From Agelaius tricolor (Eukaryota; Chordata; Aves; Passeriformes; Icteridae), in the NCBI GenBank assembly GCA_023055355.1, contig JALJCS010000009.1, positions 27,243,001 to 27,307,000 of the forward strand: a stretch of DNA of 64,000 bases, read 5' to 3'. Below, piece after piece: positions 1-13,800 of this stretch; positions within the stretch are counted from its first letter, which is position 1, and the number at the start of each line of letters is the position of its first letter. The notes under the pieces are model-generated. The model did no database searches. It was not told the DNA's origin and saw nothing but the letters and a program-made list of their open reading frames with translations. A program made the position numbers and the translations under genes.

Positions 1-1189
1 TAAGCTTTAGAGTATTTTTTCTCTGTTACACCTCAGCCTCTCTGTAACGTGCTGTGGTACAACACTAGCACTTGTCTGGCACTGAGAAGGAACCAAATCA
101 GTTTGGGCCATAGGTGCTATGTCAGAGTCACATTTTCTCAAGCAGGGAGTCAATCCATCAAGAGAGAAATCACTCTGCTGTGCTGCTTCTATACAAAATA
201 TGTCTGCTGAGATCTCGGAACCCAGCAAAGTCAAAACAGGACTTTCACCACGATAAAAGAAGTGATGTTTCAGATCTACAGAACAGAACTGAATGAAACT
301 GAAGGACAGCTGTCAGTAAGGGAAAATTAGGAGCATGGCTGAGTTCTCATACTTAGAAGAGCCAAAACTGGTTGGGTTTTTTTCCATGAATTCCAGGTTT
401 GGCTTAACTGAAATGTAGACCTATTTGTTTCTTTCTACTGCAGCATATCCTAGCCTAAAAATCTGTCATCTGCACTTGGCACACTTTTTATAAGTGAGAA
501 ATGAAGTGGTCAGGTACACACTAAAGTATGAATAAAGCACACTCACAGTCAGGTAATTTATTTGGGCCTCTCAACGTCATGTTCACAGGAATTCTGAATG
601 TCCAGGAAAGCATCACTGATGAAACCTATGTGGACCTCTTGCACTGTAAGAAAACCAGATAACAAAACCTTCTCCTAAGCCCATCCAGTGATGCAGCTCA
701 GGGTGCCTCACTATGCTGGAATATCAGAGACCCAACTTCAACAGCTAGTGTCACCAAATAAGTCAAAAAACCTCAAGAGTAACTTTATCCCTACAGTTCT
801 GTGAGCAAGTCTTCCATGCTTTACCAAGAGCATGCATGACTGCTTCAGAGCAGAGTGGGGCTGCTGGCTCCTAAGTGGTGTCAAAATACTGCCACGAGGC
901 ACTACTTTACTTAGCATTCAAGGGTCAAAACCAGAATCCATTGGGAAAAATAGTTTGTGCCTATAATAATCCCCACACTCAGGCTTTCTTTGGCACTGGG
1001 ACACCCACAAAAACTGGAGTGCTGCTCAGGACCTTATTCAGAACATAGGTGATGGAGAATGGTTTTCACTTCTCACCATTTGCACTGGAAAGAGAAATGT
1101 TGAGAGGGGATGCTGAAAAAGGCTAGCAGCATGGTCAGGAGAAGAGAGTGCATATTGGGAGGCAGGAGACAGTTGATTTATTTTGCCCA
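1..1189. other. no recognisable feature
   Basis: AT-moderate unique sequence. No coding homology, repeat family or RNA gene seen. Confidence 0.5.
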
Positions 1190-1545
1190 GTGAAATGCAG
1201 GCTGAGAATGGATATGATTGTTCTTGGTAAACACATCAGAGGGATAAGCACCAGGGAGGGAGCAGAGTTATTTAAGCCTTGGAACAATGTTGGCGCTAGA
1301 ACAAGTGGGCATGCTCCAGCCAGGAATAATTTGAGACTGGAAATAAGAAGAATGGCTTAAGCCTCAGAGCTGTCAAGTTCTGGAAGAGTCTACTAATTAG
1401 GGTAGTGGGAGAATCTTAAAACTTATTAGGATTGTTTGGATCTTCACATTTGTGCAGAAGATTGCACGATGTGATTGCTGACAATAGCAAGGGCCAAGAC
1501 ATGGTAAAATAGGAGATCCCTTCCAGCACTACCTCCCTACTGTGA
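1190..1545 (+). repeat. old CR1 LINE 3' fragment
   Basis: It contains the CR1 3' stretch in sense orientation: a GGGATAAGCACCAGGGAGGG segment with a GAGTTATTTAAG run, AACAATGTTGG, TTTGAGACTGGAAATAAGAAG, then CTGGAAGAGTCTACTAATTAGGG and a terminal GATCCCTTCCAGC. Heavily mutated, of the ancient CR1 type shared with turtles. Confidence 0.8.
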
Positions 1546-4500
1546 AGCACTTGGGATTGATTTGTTTCTCATGTATCCATGTTAAGGCAGGAGAGCTGCA
1601 GGATCCTCTGCCATCCAGCCCTGCAGGGAGGTTGTTGGCAAGCCAGTTGCAAGCAAGGAGATGAGGACACTTTCTCAGATTGCTGAAGATGATATGATGG
1701 TTGCTACTAATGAGCTGTGAGGAGAAACGTGTCTCTTGTCCCAGGAGGAAGATTGCAGACATCACACCAGGCCACAGCCAGGCAGCAGGGCAGAAACAAA
1801 CAGCAGAGGGAAAGAGTTGAAATTCCAGAGGAGAAAACCAAGTGCAGGCATTTTCTCATTAGAGAGCAGGGGGCTTCATGTGTTCTTTGTCTTTTCAAAG
1901 ACAACAGAGGTTGAACAATAACCAGGGAAAATTTACGTAGCCCATTCTGTCATTTGGAGCTGAGGCAGCTCTGCAACAAGCCCTGGGATCAGCTATGTCA
2001 TTTAGGCCATGAGTCAGTCTCAGAAAAGCCATGGGCTTATGCCGTCTTATACAATTTTCTCTTCTTAAGGAGCCCTTCTTTGTCTACTAACCACCCAAAT
2101 CCATGGTCCTCCTTGTTAGATCCTACTGCTCCTTTCAGCATCTCCCAATGGAAACTGGAAGTTTCCACAGTGCTGGAAGCCTGTGGCAAACTTTGGCAAT
2201 CTGACGCGGCCCACGCCACACAGGATCTGAGGTATGGAGCAAGGTGGCTCCTGCCCTGTGGGAGGTCCCAGAATGCAGGAGCTCCACAGTAAGAAGTGAC
2301 AGCTCTGGGAATTACAGGCAAGGAGGAATCACCTAGCAAGTAGCTGCCTCAGGCTTGAAATCACTTGTCTGTGCTTGGCATGAACGAGAAAGCTTGCTGG
2401 CCAAAAGAATCACTGTGCAAGACAGAGGGGTAACACTGGGGTGGCCTGGGAAAAGACTGAGAGATATTTCTTCTCTTGCACCGGGGAAGCTTTACCTCTC
2501 AGCCCCATTGTGTTTCCCCAGGACTGTGTCTCCAAGCTCTCGGGCGTACATGTGTTAAACTCAGTGGTCTTACATGTGGCAGCTCAGGAGAGAGGGTGCT
2601 GACAAACTGTTCAGCAAAGTAATTCCTCTTAGCCTCCAAAACCACTGGCACCTGGGCAAAATGGGAATTCCACAGCTCTCAGCCTCTCACTGCAGGTAAC
2701 CCAACCCAGTTTAAATCCTGGCCTGCCTTAGTTGTAGCCAGGCAGATGGAAGGGCTCGTGCTCAGGAAACAGCACCTTTCTCATCCTTGGGGACTCTACC
2801 TGAGACAGGGGGATTGAAAATCTGAGCAATATTTCAGTGTGTGTGTGTAAGAAAGAATACATGTTACAGCAGCTGGTTAATGCATACCCTTCCACATGAG
2901 CATGGTAAGATTGAGTTCTAAATTCCCTTCCTTTAGTTCACTGCATGCACACATGCAAATTCCCTCCCTTCTCCTTAGGAAACTGAAAGAAAGGAAAAGC
3001 AAAAATAAAATATTTGAGATGAGAGAGAAAGAATTCTCCTCAATTGAGAACATTTAATGGGAACCAGCTGCCTGAGCATGACCAAAGGCTGATCCTGCTG
3101 GGGGTTTGTGGACAGTGTCACTTTCCATAGGTACCTGCTGAGGAAAAGGGAGGGATGCTCAGGAGACAGCACAGAGGAGGAGGAAGGTGAAGGAATGTGC
3201 TACATAGTGTTTTACCTCCACACAACCCCATCTCCCCTTTTCCTTATTTTTCAAGAGACTCTCCAAGCTCTTGGAGAAGAGCCATGACAGGACAAAACAA
3301 GAAAGCATGAGTGAGTGTGGTGTGAGCATGTGGGTGGCTATATCTGAGCAAAAGAGGGTGGGTGGAAGAAAGGAAATAGGAGCCCAAAAGTTCAGTGCAT
3401 GAAACAAAAGCTAAGGCTGGGTCTCTGCTCCCCTTCCTGTTCTTCCTTGCAACCAGACAGCTGCAATTAAGATGTAACTGATACACCCAGAGCTGGTCCC
3501 TCCTGCCGGTGCTCCCTCACCTCCTCTGCGCCTGTCTGCCCATGGTGGCAACAATGCCAGGCATAAACCCAGCTGTGCAGACCTACTGTGTGGCTACCAA
3601 ACCCAGCCAGAGCAACCCGCAGGACAAGGAATTTTAATGGTGTGAAATATGGGTTGCTTCCAAGTTCCCCATTCTCCTGTGAGGCATAAATGTCTGCATG
3701 GACCTGCCCATGCTGCCGCTTATGTGTTCATGAGGTGGTGGGACCTGACTCATGTCCTGCTCTGTCTGTGGCCCCAGCCCCTCTGGAAAGAGCCCTTACT
3801 CCTGCAGAACCTGGTGCACCACTTGCAACCGGCCCAGGGCCCTGATGTTGATCCAAGCCCATCATTCCGGGTCCCACTTTTTGAAGGATACACTTAGCCC
3901 TGTTCCTGTACCCAGGGATATTCACTCCCTGTTCAAAGCCACATAGATCAGCATCAGGAAATATTGTCAGCTTGGCCCCTGAACAGTAACACTTGTGTAG
4001 ATGAGGGCTTCAAGTGTACAGAAGGATGGAGCAAATATTTACACATTGAAAAACATAATATGAATTGGTGATATACTCTGAGGTAAATACTGGTATGGAA
4101 ACATAGTGCTTCATTGGGCCACCTAGCAATTCTTTATATGAAAGTCATCTTTCAACTAGAAGAGGTAGGTCCTGCTGGCAATGTTTTTGTCCAGCTTTTC
4201 CAGGTCTCTGTACTCTGTTTTCCATGATTTTGTTCACAGTCTTCAATGGAATTGTACATCTTAAGAGCTTCCTCAAAAGTCATGAACCAGAATGCCCCCT
4301 TCCCCCAAAATCAGGAGTTACGACCATCATGACGCATTGTGCACTCCACTATACATACTTTAATCAAGTCGGTTTGTGACGACTTTTGAGCTCCAAGGAT
4401 TTATACTTTCCCACCACAGGAGAAAGTCCCAGTCCCAGATATTTTACTGGTTCAAACAGGCAAGAGCGGTCAGGGGAAATGCCAATGGAGTCACTGCATG

Positions 4501-5660
4501 CACTGTATGTTCTGCTCTCTGAACACCTGAGATGCGAGCATTTAACGAGACAGTGCCCACAGACCCTGCTCCCCTCCAGGAGGGCTCTGGCACCTCCATG
4601 ATGTTTTGTCAGTGTGATGGTAGAGGAGATGCAAACCCCATCATAGCTGACACTTTGACACAGACTGTAAGATCTCAGCACAGCTGCAGCTGGCCACAGC
4701 ACTACCTGTTGCAGAGATCTGAGGAGAAGACATTGTAACAGTCCGGGGCTGAGAAGAGGGAATGTGCTAGCAAGCTGTGGCATGGATCGGATTTTCCATT
4801 CAATAATCCCATGGTAACTCAAGAAGATGGTAAATTGCAACTGCAACAGCTCACTAGCAGCCTAACATTTCCTCATGGTGCTTCTGAGGTGTGGAAAGAT
4901 CTCTGCAGAGTGAGGCCCATGAAGGGGGGAAGCATGCAGCAAAAGTTTTGGAAAATTGCCCTGCAGCCTCCTTTGCCATTACCCTTCCTCTCAGCAGTGT
5001 GCAAACCCCTTCTTTTCAGTTCAGCACACTCGTGCGTGTAGGTACCCACAGCCATGGGGGCAGGAGCTGCTCCTTCTTCACCTATAACTTCATCTGCTGC
5101 TTTTCTTTCCAAAGGAAACTGCAATTAAACCCCAGGCTCCAGTGCAAGGAGAGTTTCCAGGCTTGGCTGTCCCTCCCTGTGGGCAATGCAGCCTGAGTGC
5201 CAGGCTCTTGTCACGGAGTCCCTGCTGCTCCCCAGGACTGAGTGGGACCACTGCCAGTTTACATTAGCAGCCAAGTGACCATCTGGTACAAAGGCAAAAT
5301 ATGATTATTATGTTTAGGTGCACGCAGTCTTTGATGTAGTGCCCAAAGGTAACAATAAAGTATTATTAAGTTTTTTCAGTTATGTGGATTGTGACAATAC
5401 TGTGACAAGGCTATTGGAAACAACCTTCAAAATGAGGTGTGGGAGGCTAGCAACACCCAGCCACATGTTGCTTCTTAATCCTAGCCCCACTGACATCCAT
5501 GAAACTTCAGCTGGTGTAAGGGATATGTGCCACAGCTGCTGAGGATTCCGGTTCCTACCCCAAGGAAGCCTCAGTAAGGGGCTTTTAGCAGAATTCAGGG
5601 GATGAGGACCCTGCCCTTAGCAAGCCCATGTTGCTGCCCTGCACATCGGCCTTGAGCAAG
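1546..5660. other. non-coding stretch, nothing recognised
   Basis: The longest ORF here (4364-4846, minus, 160 codons) has no domain, no compositional bias typical of coding DNA and no splice context. I treat it as chance. No repeats recognised. Confidence 0.5.
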
Positions 5661-5839
5661 TCTTGCCTCCTCCTCGCACCTCAGTTTCCCCCTTCTGGAG
5701 GCAGACATGGGTCAGTTCCTCCCGCATGCTGCCAAGCATCCTCCCTCTCTCTGCTTCCTTCCTAACCTCCCTCCCTTTTTAATCGGGATTTGTATGTGGG
5801 TTTCCAGGCTTCCTGGCTGTCCCGTCTCCTCTTTCTCCT

Positions 5840-6015
5840 GCACCGCTTTGATGTTAATTGTCTCCAGGGCTGGAGCGCTCCTTGGCTGATTAAGTCCAAG
5901 AGTCCTCCCTGGTTTTGTTGACCCATGAATGGGGGCCTCTTCAGTGCTCAGTGGAGTGCGGGCTCATTGCCCCTCCTCCTCCCCCCCATTCGGTTTGATG
6001 GATTAATCGTGCTGT
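5840..6015. promoter_or_regulatory. possible enhancer-like segment with homeodomain words
   Basis: A non-repetitive stretch with TTAATTG, CTGATTAAGTCC and the palindrome GATTAATC (6001-6008, an OTX/PITX-type word), next to C-rich runs. Word content only; conservation could not be tested. Confidence 0.25.
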
Positions 6016-6296
6016 GTAAAGGAAAGTGGGGTGGGAGGGGAAACTGAAGCAGCAGGAAAGGGGGGGGAATGAGGACGGGAGAAAGGCAGCAAGAAAGAGA
6101 AGGACCTTCAGCAAATGCTCGACTGCCCTTGCTTAAAATAACACCGTTTATTTAAGCAGGTCAGGCACACAATGGCTTGAGAGGGGCTGCTACTCAGATC
6201 ATGGGACCCTGCGTCCACTGAGTAAGAGGCTGGAGAGGGTGTTAGCCAAACTCTGAAAGCTAGTCTGTTCTTACCCAATGTCTCCATCTCCCCCCA

Positions 6297-6332
6297 GCAC
6301 ACACACATGCACATGCACACGCACACGCACTT
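6297..6332. repeat. CA-rich microsatellite
   Basis: Interrupted CACACA / TGCACA / CGCACA units. Confidence 0.85.
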
Positions 6333-8962
6333 GCACCTCCTCCTTTCCTTCTCCCTCCCCTTCAAACACTGGAGTCCTTTGCCTTTTTGGCAGTGGCAGG
6401 GCTCAGAGCCAGGAATGGAGGGGCTCTGAGAGAAAAAGGGGGCTCCAGCCACTGCCCTGGACCTGCTATCCTGGCGTCCAGCCAGGAGAGGAGAGGCTGC
6501 TGGCCCCATGGAGTGGGCTTCCCACAAGAGTCTGCGGTGAAACAGATGCCAGCATTTCAGAAAGACTTGTCCCTCAGCCTCAGATGCCTCTGCTGCCTTG
6601 CTGAGAGCCTAACTGCTCCTGCTGAGGCAGGGTGTCTGCAAAGCTTTTGGTAGAAAAACATGCCTCTTTCTCCTTTTCAAGAAAATAATTGGTTTCATTC
6701 AGAGGTGAGATTTGAGTAGCTTGGGCAAAAGTAGCGGTATCAGTGTCAGCTGACTAAGTGGTCTGCTGACTGTGTTAGACTTGGTCTTTGCTCCATCAGG
6801 GATATAGTACACCTCTCCATTATCCCATTGCTGGGCTGCCTACAACACAGCCATGCTCATGGCCTGCAGCATCCCTTGGTGTAACAGTCCTTTGCCTCTT
6901 CATTCTGTCCCATCTATGGATGTCTTAGCCCCTTCTCACCAGAGATGTCCCTCCTCTCCAGGGATCAGGAGGCAAGGCAGAGCCCCACAAGAGTCCTGGC
7001 CCAGACTGTCTGCATTGCCACTTGCAAATTATTCTGGTCTCCAAGCCTGGCCAATGCTAGCAGCCTTCTTCCCTGAGCAAGACTGACCCAGTCCCAAACA
7101 CGTGTACGAGAAATCCCAGAGCTACTGCGGTGGATGCCTCTTCCTTCCCCACCTCCCCCTGCTCCAGCCTCCCATGCTGCTCCCATCCATAACAAATGCA
7201 GAGTCAGGCTCAGGAAATGAAAAGGCTCTTCCCAAGAGGGACCTGTGCAATTTTCCAGCCTCTCCCTCCGCTGCCACTTCCCCTTCTCCATCCCCCTACC
7301 CCAGTTTTCCCTGGCTGATGGCAGCAAAGGGCCATTGGTGTTGGCAGGGTGCTGCCGGCTGCCTGGCAAGCTCTCCTGGACAGCCTGCCAGGCTTTTCAG
7401 GGCTCATTCTCACTTTCCAGAGGCTGGAAGTGCAGAGCAGGAGACAGGCTGCCTTGGCAGCCTCACTGTTTCCAAACATTGAAAGGCAGAGAGAGAAAAG
7501 TCTGCTTCTCCCGCCTCACCAAAGCCACCACCACCATGGATGCTGGCCAAGTCCACCTAAAAATAACCGTGGTGCTACCGGACACACTTGCTTCTCGGGG
7601 ACAAAGCAGGACAATGCACCCCAGGGCAGCAGGGATGGAGCAGAGCAGGGCGGAAGGGAAACTTCGGGCTTTTTCCTCCATCTCCTCTCTCACCAAATAA
7701 AGCTGCCTGTGTTGTCCTAGCAGTGCTAATCAATAGTGACCAGGGACTTCTCAGTTTGTTTTCACAAGAAGGTTCCAACCAGTACAGCTCAGAATAGCTG
7801 CAAATTGTCTTTTCCCAGCTGGGAATGCCTTGCTTCCTGTTGTGCTCTCATGTGTGAAAGACAGCGTGGCTGGCATTGTGCTATAGGTGACCCTACAGCC
7901 CAGGGCTGCAGTTGCCTGAAGGTAAGATCTCCCTCACCTCTAACTCCACCTCCGGGACATGTGGGATCTGCTGGGATTGCCTCTCACTCCCAGCAGCTGT
8001 GATCGCAACTGGTCCACCCAGATGTGACTGCAGCACATAATTAACAAGTGGACTAAGGAGAAAATGAAAAGTGTGTGATTGGCACAAGCATGACTTTGGC
8101 CTCTTGGGAAATGTGTCTTGCTAGCTGTGCTGCCCAGCTTCAACACAGGTGCTTTTTGTCCATCAGCCCCTGGGCAACCATGCTGATGCCTCCAGATCAG
8201 CACATGGCACACCGTGTCCTTCCCACACTCCCATGTCCGCTACTTCCAGTACAGCCATCAAGTCTGCCTTTGGAAGCAAGTCTCCAAGTGCAATCCAGAT
8301 GCACTTGGTGTAATGCAGATATCCTCTCCTTGTAAAGATACCTGACATGTGTTTCTGCTTGAAACAGGAGAAGTGAGAGGAGATGTAAAAGCAGATATGT
8401 GATCTGGGGCACTCTTTTCCTTCCTGCTGTGGCCAAGACATGTCCTGGCCCCAGCTGGAGGGTCAGCACAGACAAAATATCCAAGTTCCCCTCTTGGTAG
8501 GAGGGCGAGGGTAACTGGAAAAGCAAAGATGTATTTTACCAGCAGGAAAAAGGCAAAATCCTGAATATTTCCAGAGTCTGGAAGAGGCTTCACCAGCCCA
8601 AGCTGTTGGTGAAGCTGTAACACACCTTGTCTCCAGCCCACAGGCTCACTAAGTGTTTCTTGGTGGGGGAAAGCTGATCAAAGCCAAAGGCTGAACAACG
8701 TTTGCTAAGTCTGACAGATATGCTGGGACACTTTACTTCCATAAAAATAGGGAAGAACTAAGCAAGAGGTTGGGTGTTATCCCTGCAGACAAGGCTCCTT
8801 TTCTTTAAGTCAAAATAATTCAGCAAAATTGATGTGAGTTCGCTAAATGTTTCAATGTTTCAGGTGACCCAAAGTTTTGGCATTAGGCACAAAAAATCCT
8901 ACCCCAAGAAAACGGTTTCGGCCGAAACAATTTTCCTTGCTCTAAATCTAGAGAGTTTTGGC
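6333..8962. other. GC-moderate non-coding stretch
   Basis: Many overlapping ORFs on both strands reflect GC content. None shows a domain or splice structure. No repeat recognised. Confidence 0.5.
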
Positions 8963-8986
8963 TTTTTTTTTTTTTTTTTTTTTTTT
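8963..8986. repeat. T24 homopolymer
   Basis: Uninterrupted T run of 24 bases. Confidence 0.95.
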
Positions 8987-10690
8987 GGTGGGAGGAAGAG
9001 AAGAGTGTTTAAAAAGGGTGTGGCGTAGTAAATCTCAGTCCCAGCAGATACATACTTGTTTGTCTATTTACAGTCAGGACAATCCAAACCCGTTAGCAGA
9101 TGTAACTGAGTTAAGACATGAACATGAATTTAGAAAACAATATGAACCATCATTTTTAAGAAAGGCTTGGAGGCTAAATCCAAGTAATTGATATCGTAAA
9201 TCCCTAAAGACATTATTATGGGGTATTTGTCACCTCAGAAAAATTCAGGATCCCTTGCTTACATGCCTGCACCTACTTTTGAGGCAGAGCTTTGGACATC
9301 CATGCTTCAAATGTCAATGTGTAAGCTAAGTCAGAAATTATTTGGCATTTCTTCTACTTCCGAGGTATTTCAAAGAGTATTTGCCAGATCTCTGAGAAAC
9401 AGCTAAGTGTTGAAGCTGCAGTGAATGATGTTTTAATTTGGTCTGAGGGCTTGAAAGAACATCTTGAAAGACTTAGAAAAGTCTTAAAGAGAGTATGAGA
9501 AAGAGACTTAAAACTGAGCTATAAAAAAGCCCTATATCTGATGTAATAAGTTATTTAAATGAGGCATAAATTGAGCAAAGATGGTGCAACTGGTAATGTG
9601 CACAAAATGTTGAAATGTTTAGCTCTGCAAAACAGAGTGTATTTGTGACAATTTATGGAGATGATAAGCTGGTTTTGACAAAATTAATTCCAAATGCTCA
9701 GGGCGGGTCTGATTTTGCAAGGTGGTGAGCATTTATTTTTTTTCCTCTCACCCAGAGCAACACTTAAACACACACTTGGTTGTGCTGACTTGGCTTGTTT
9801 GCTTCTGGGGTGGGATGCTACACAACACAACACCCAGGAAAGGTCATTTCTTGATGACATGATGACATGTCCCCTTGTAATGGGGACCTAAGGAGTCTGT
9901 CAGGGAGCCCTCCTTTCACTCACCCTCCATCTCTGCTCCACGGTTATAAAAAAGGCACAGGTTTCTTTGTATTTTTAATTTTTTTTTTTTTTCCACAGCA
10001 GCTTCGGAAATCAAACATCTGCTGGTGAGGAGGTTTGCTGGGATGCCGTTCCAGAGGGGATCAGCAGCATGATGCAGAATGGAGGTGACCAAGTCACAAA
10101 GGGGCCATCGCAGCAGGGAGGGTGGCATGGCTGGAGGGGCACCTCACACATGTGGGCACAGCTGGGCTGGCTCTGTGTGCATCTGAGAGGGATCTGAGAG
10201 GGAAAGGGAACTGGGAAAGCTGGGCTGAGACCAGGCTGCTGCTGCCCTCCCCAAGGCAAACCATCACAGCCTCCCTCACACTGACAAATGCCAAATATAG
10301 ACTACAGAACACATGGAGTGTCCCACTGCCACTGCTGCCGCCTCCTCCTCCCCAGCTCAGGGCTGGGATGGCTCATGCTTTGTCACAGTCCCGAGAGGTT
10401 ACTTTTCACATAAAATCAAGTACATGTACATATGATTGCTAGAAAGAAAAACAACTTTCAAGAATGAGCCTGCAGAAAAGGAGAAAAACCATCCCAAAGA
10501 AATCCTCATTCCTTATAGATTACTTCTAGTGCAGGCACGCACTAGGGCAAGAGAGTGTCTAAGAGGAGACAAGGTCTCCCTAACAGGAGGGACTCCTCCC
10601 TCGACCCAGGTTTTCCTGAGCTTGTTTTCCTCCAAGCAGCACATCACAAAGTCATCTTCTCCCTCTTCCCCTCCTCCCTGGCCCAGGTTG
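8987..10690. other. AT-rich non-coding stretch
   Basis: Includes a T14 run at 9979-9992. Bases about 9420-9530 have repetitive AAGAC/CTTAAA wording that might be a decayed repeat, but I cannot assign a family. Confidence 0.45.
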
Positions 10691-10835
10691 TAAAATAATG
10701 AGTTTCTTGTTATTCTTGTTATTGCTGAACGGCAGAGGTCTGGAGCCCTGTGAAGGGAAGGGGGCAGCCTAATTAGGGAAACGAGAGCCATCCTTAATGA
10801 GCACTCCTGATTAGGTGGGGATTTAAAGAAAAAGG
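10691..10835. promoter_or_regulatory. possible enhancer-like segment (paired homeodomain palindrome)
   Basis: CCTAATTAGG (10768-10777) is a perfect palindrome. It is flanked by AAATAATGAG, CTTAATGAGC and GATTAGG. Unique sequence between GC- and C-rich flanks. Word evidence only. Confidence 0.28.
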
Positions 10836-13800
10836 AGGGGGCAGGGGGGAAAGAGGTCAATTCATACAGCTTTCTCTTCCCTACCCCCAGCTCCCACCCC
10901 TGCCCTTCCCTCCTCCCTGTAAACCTACCGCAGTTTGGGGTCTGAGTGTGGGGGCTTCTCTGTATCATTTTTGGTTATTAAACTATATTTTCCTGTTTTG
11001 CCTGACTTAATAGGGGGTTGATTTCATTTCACTTCCTTTGCTAATTTTCTCCTGTGAAGGTATGTCAAGTGTTTGACTGTTCCCATTCCTGGACCTTTTG
11101 GTGTCCTTGGGGGTGCTCTGGAATCCCTTCTGGTTGGTATCTCATCAACACGGTGGTGCCTGAGCAGAAATGACAGCCAGTGGTACCAAAACTTTCCAGC
11201 AATCCCCAGAATGGTTTGCTGGGTGTGCAAAACCTACTACATCTGTGCATTGAATTGCTCCACATTCATGCTCCACCAATGTGGTTCCACTTGTTGTTCC
11301 TCTGGACAGTGTAGACAGTATTGATGCCCCCACCTTTATTAGTGAAAACTGGGCCGTACTTGCATGTGTGGGCATAGTAGATGCAGCTTTGCAGCTACAT
11401 CTGTCACAGGTGGGTGTCTTTGTCACTAGGCACCATGCCACCGGGGCAGACAGCACATCCTGGCCATCAACATTTGAGTTGTCCCACGTGTAGTTCTGGT
11501 ACCCTATAATTCAGTGCTAGTTGCTTGCTACATTCTGCCTTAGTAGGAATAAGCCTCCTGAGTTCCCCTGAGTTCATCCCTTCCTATATGTACATTGGCA
11601 GGAGCTGAAAGCCTCATGTGTGGAAATTCAATTGCAGAAACTTTCTCATTCCACACCCAACTTCTTGGATTTCTGTCCTGTTCTGCTTTCCCTTGCTCTG
11701 CCTGAGCTGTAACCAAACGCCCCCGCTGTCCGTGAGGCTTCAGCTCTGGAGCCCTCGGTGCTGCATCTCCTCCATCTGTCCAAGGACACAGCAGATAGAG
11801 CAGGCTGCCAGGCACACCCCACCTCAGCAGATGGCCAGGGGTCTCTCCCAGGGCCTCATGCTCAGAGGGGCCCTGGCAGAGGCTGGGAGTACACAGGGAT
11901 GACTGGGTTTCTCTTTGCCAGCCTTGTCCACCGGAACATGCCCCGAGTCGGTGTTAGGCTGTCACCTCCAGCAACTTCTGTGATGTTATTTGCAAAGATC
12001 TGTCAGAATCCGTGCCCAGTTAAATCATCACATGCTGAAATGCTTAAACAGGCTTCCAAGGAGCAAGCTTGCAGCCAGAAGCGTGGGAGGAACGTAGTCT
12101 GACAGAAAGGAAATAAGCAGGGAACATTTTACCCATAAAAGCACTTTGCTTTCTCTTTGCTTCATAAATCAGCTTTCTCTGATCTCATCCAAAAAAAGGC
12201 AGTTAATTCCCCACTTCTCCCTGCCTGGGAGATGTATTCTTTTCTGTATTTGGATCTTGCTTCAGAGAAATTAAGAGACCTAATTGTTTCCACTGCTCCT
12301 TCCAAAATCAAGGAACAGAATAACATTAGAACCAAGGCCCTGGGCCACACCTCCCAAGGTGCCAGGCTCTTTCCTTTGGGAGGCAGTGCTCTCCCCACCT
12401 GCAAGAGCCAGGTCTCCCGCAGGGGTCCCTGAACTTGGGGACGTTCTTGTCAGCACCCAGCACCTGGCAGTGAAACCTCTGGCCTAAGCATCATTGCCAA
12501 AGGCCAGGTAGAGCCAGGTGAGAAGTGATCATCTCACTAGTGACTTCTTTTTGGGAAGAAGTCACTAATGGGGTATTCTTGATGCCTGCAGTGGAACAGG
12601 TCAGGCAGATAATTATTCACCAGCAGGAGTAAAAGATTTAATCAGCCAGCAGTGCATGGCCCCCGAGTAAAGACCTGTGCACAGCCATGCAGATTCTCTT
12701 TGAGTACTGAGCACATTGCATTCCTCCAAGCCTACCAGAAATGTGGCTTTTTATCAGATCCATTTCTCTTCTCTGTTTATAGCTAGAGGATGCCAGGGCC
12801 CCTCTGGACTATACTTTGAACTAATTTAGTTTTTTTTTTGTGCGTGAATTCCTTGGATTATCAAGAAAGTCTTGGCACAGGGGCCAGTTCCTTTCTATTC
12901 CTGCCCTGACATGCAAGCTCGCTGGTACTCTCTCCTAGCAGAAATGACCACACATCTCCAAAGCAGATGGCCTTGACTTTACAGCTGCTTCTGATGACCA
13001 AATCAGAACAGAAAAAATAAAGTAAATTTGACTTCTATTGCTGGGTACAGAAGATGTGTTCAGCTTGCACTCCTGTTATTCTATTGATTCATGCTTTCTC
13101 TGCCTTGCCAGAGGCACTATACCCTATGCATTTCTTGGTTATTCTATAGGAAAGCAAAAAATTTCAAAGAAAATGTTGGGAGAAAGGGGACAGGAGCATT
13201 TCTGAAGTAGTGGTGTTTCATAGGGAGGCTGTAAAAACCAATGGCATTAGATGAGCACCACCAAACAAGTGAAAGGCTGAATTGCAAGCTGAAGGAAATG
13301 TGCATCTGGAAGGTCTTGAAATAAATACATCCCTTCCTCAAGCTGTTCCCCAGGAGCTGTCTAACTGGAGGTCTGCCTCTTTACATTTCATCTATCTTAA
13401 GTCAAATACACTCAACTGGTGCCAAATTATGGCAGGGGATAGCATGCCCATAAGTGTCCAAAAACATGCAGCTGTCCCCCAGGAGGTCTGACATTAACAG
13501 TGACATGGAGAGCATGTTCCCCTGGCATCCTCACAGCCCTGCCATGGTGCTCAGCTGTCAGGACATGCTCCTGCAGTGGTGGCATGCACAGATCTACCTC
13601 CTCTGGTGGCTGGCCGAGTCTGGAGGTTTGCCAGCATGGAGCTGTGTTTACTGTCTGTAGGAGAGAGACCCATTAACAGTGTATCACTCAGGGCCTTTGT
13701 GCAGTGTTTTTCTAATAGGAGAAAGCTTGCACAGCTTGTGGGGAGTGATTTTAATAGAATATTAAACCACTGTTGCCTCTTCATCCCAATGTGTAGTTGC

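Noticed and set aside
4364..4846. 160-codon minus-strand ORF
   Set aside because: No recognisable family; composition looks random.
11060..11495. Possible degenerate pseudogene on the minus strand (KYGPVFTNKGGGINTVYT)
   Set aside because: I could not name a parent gene, and stops and ORFs occur on both strands.
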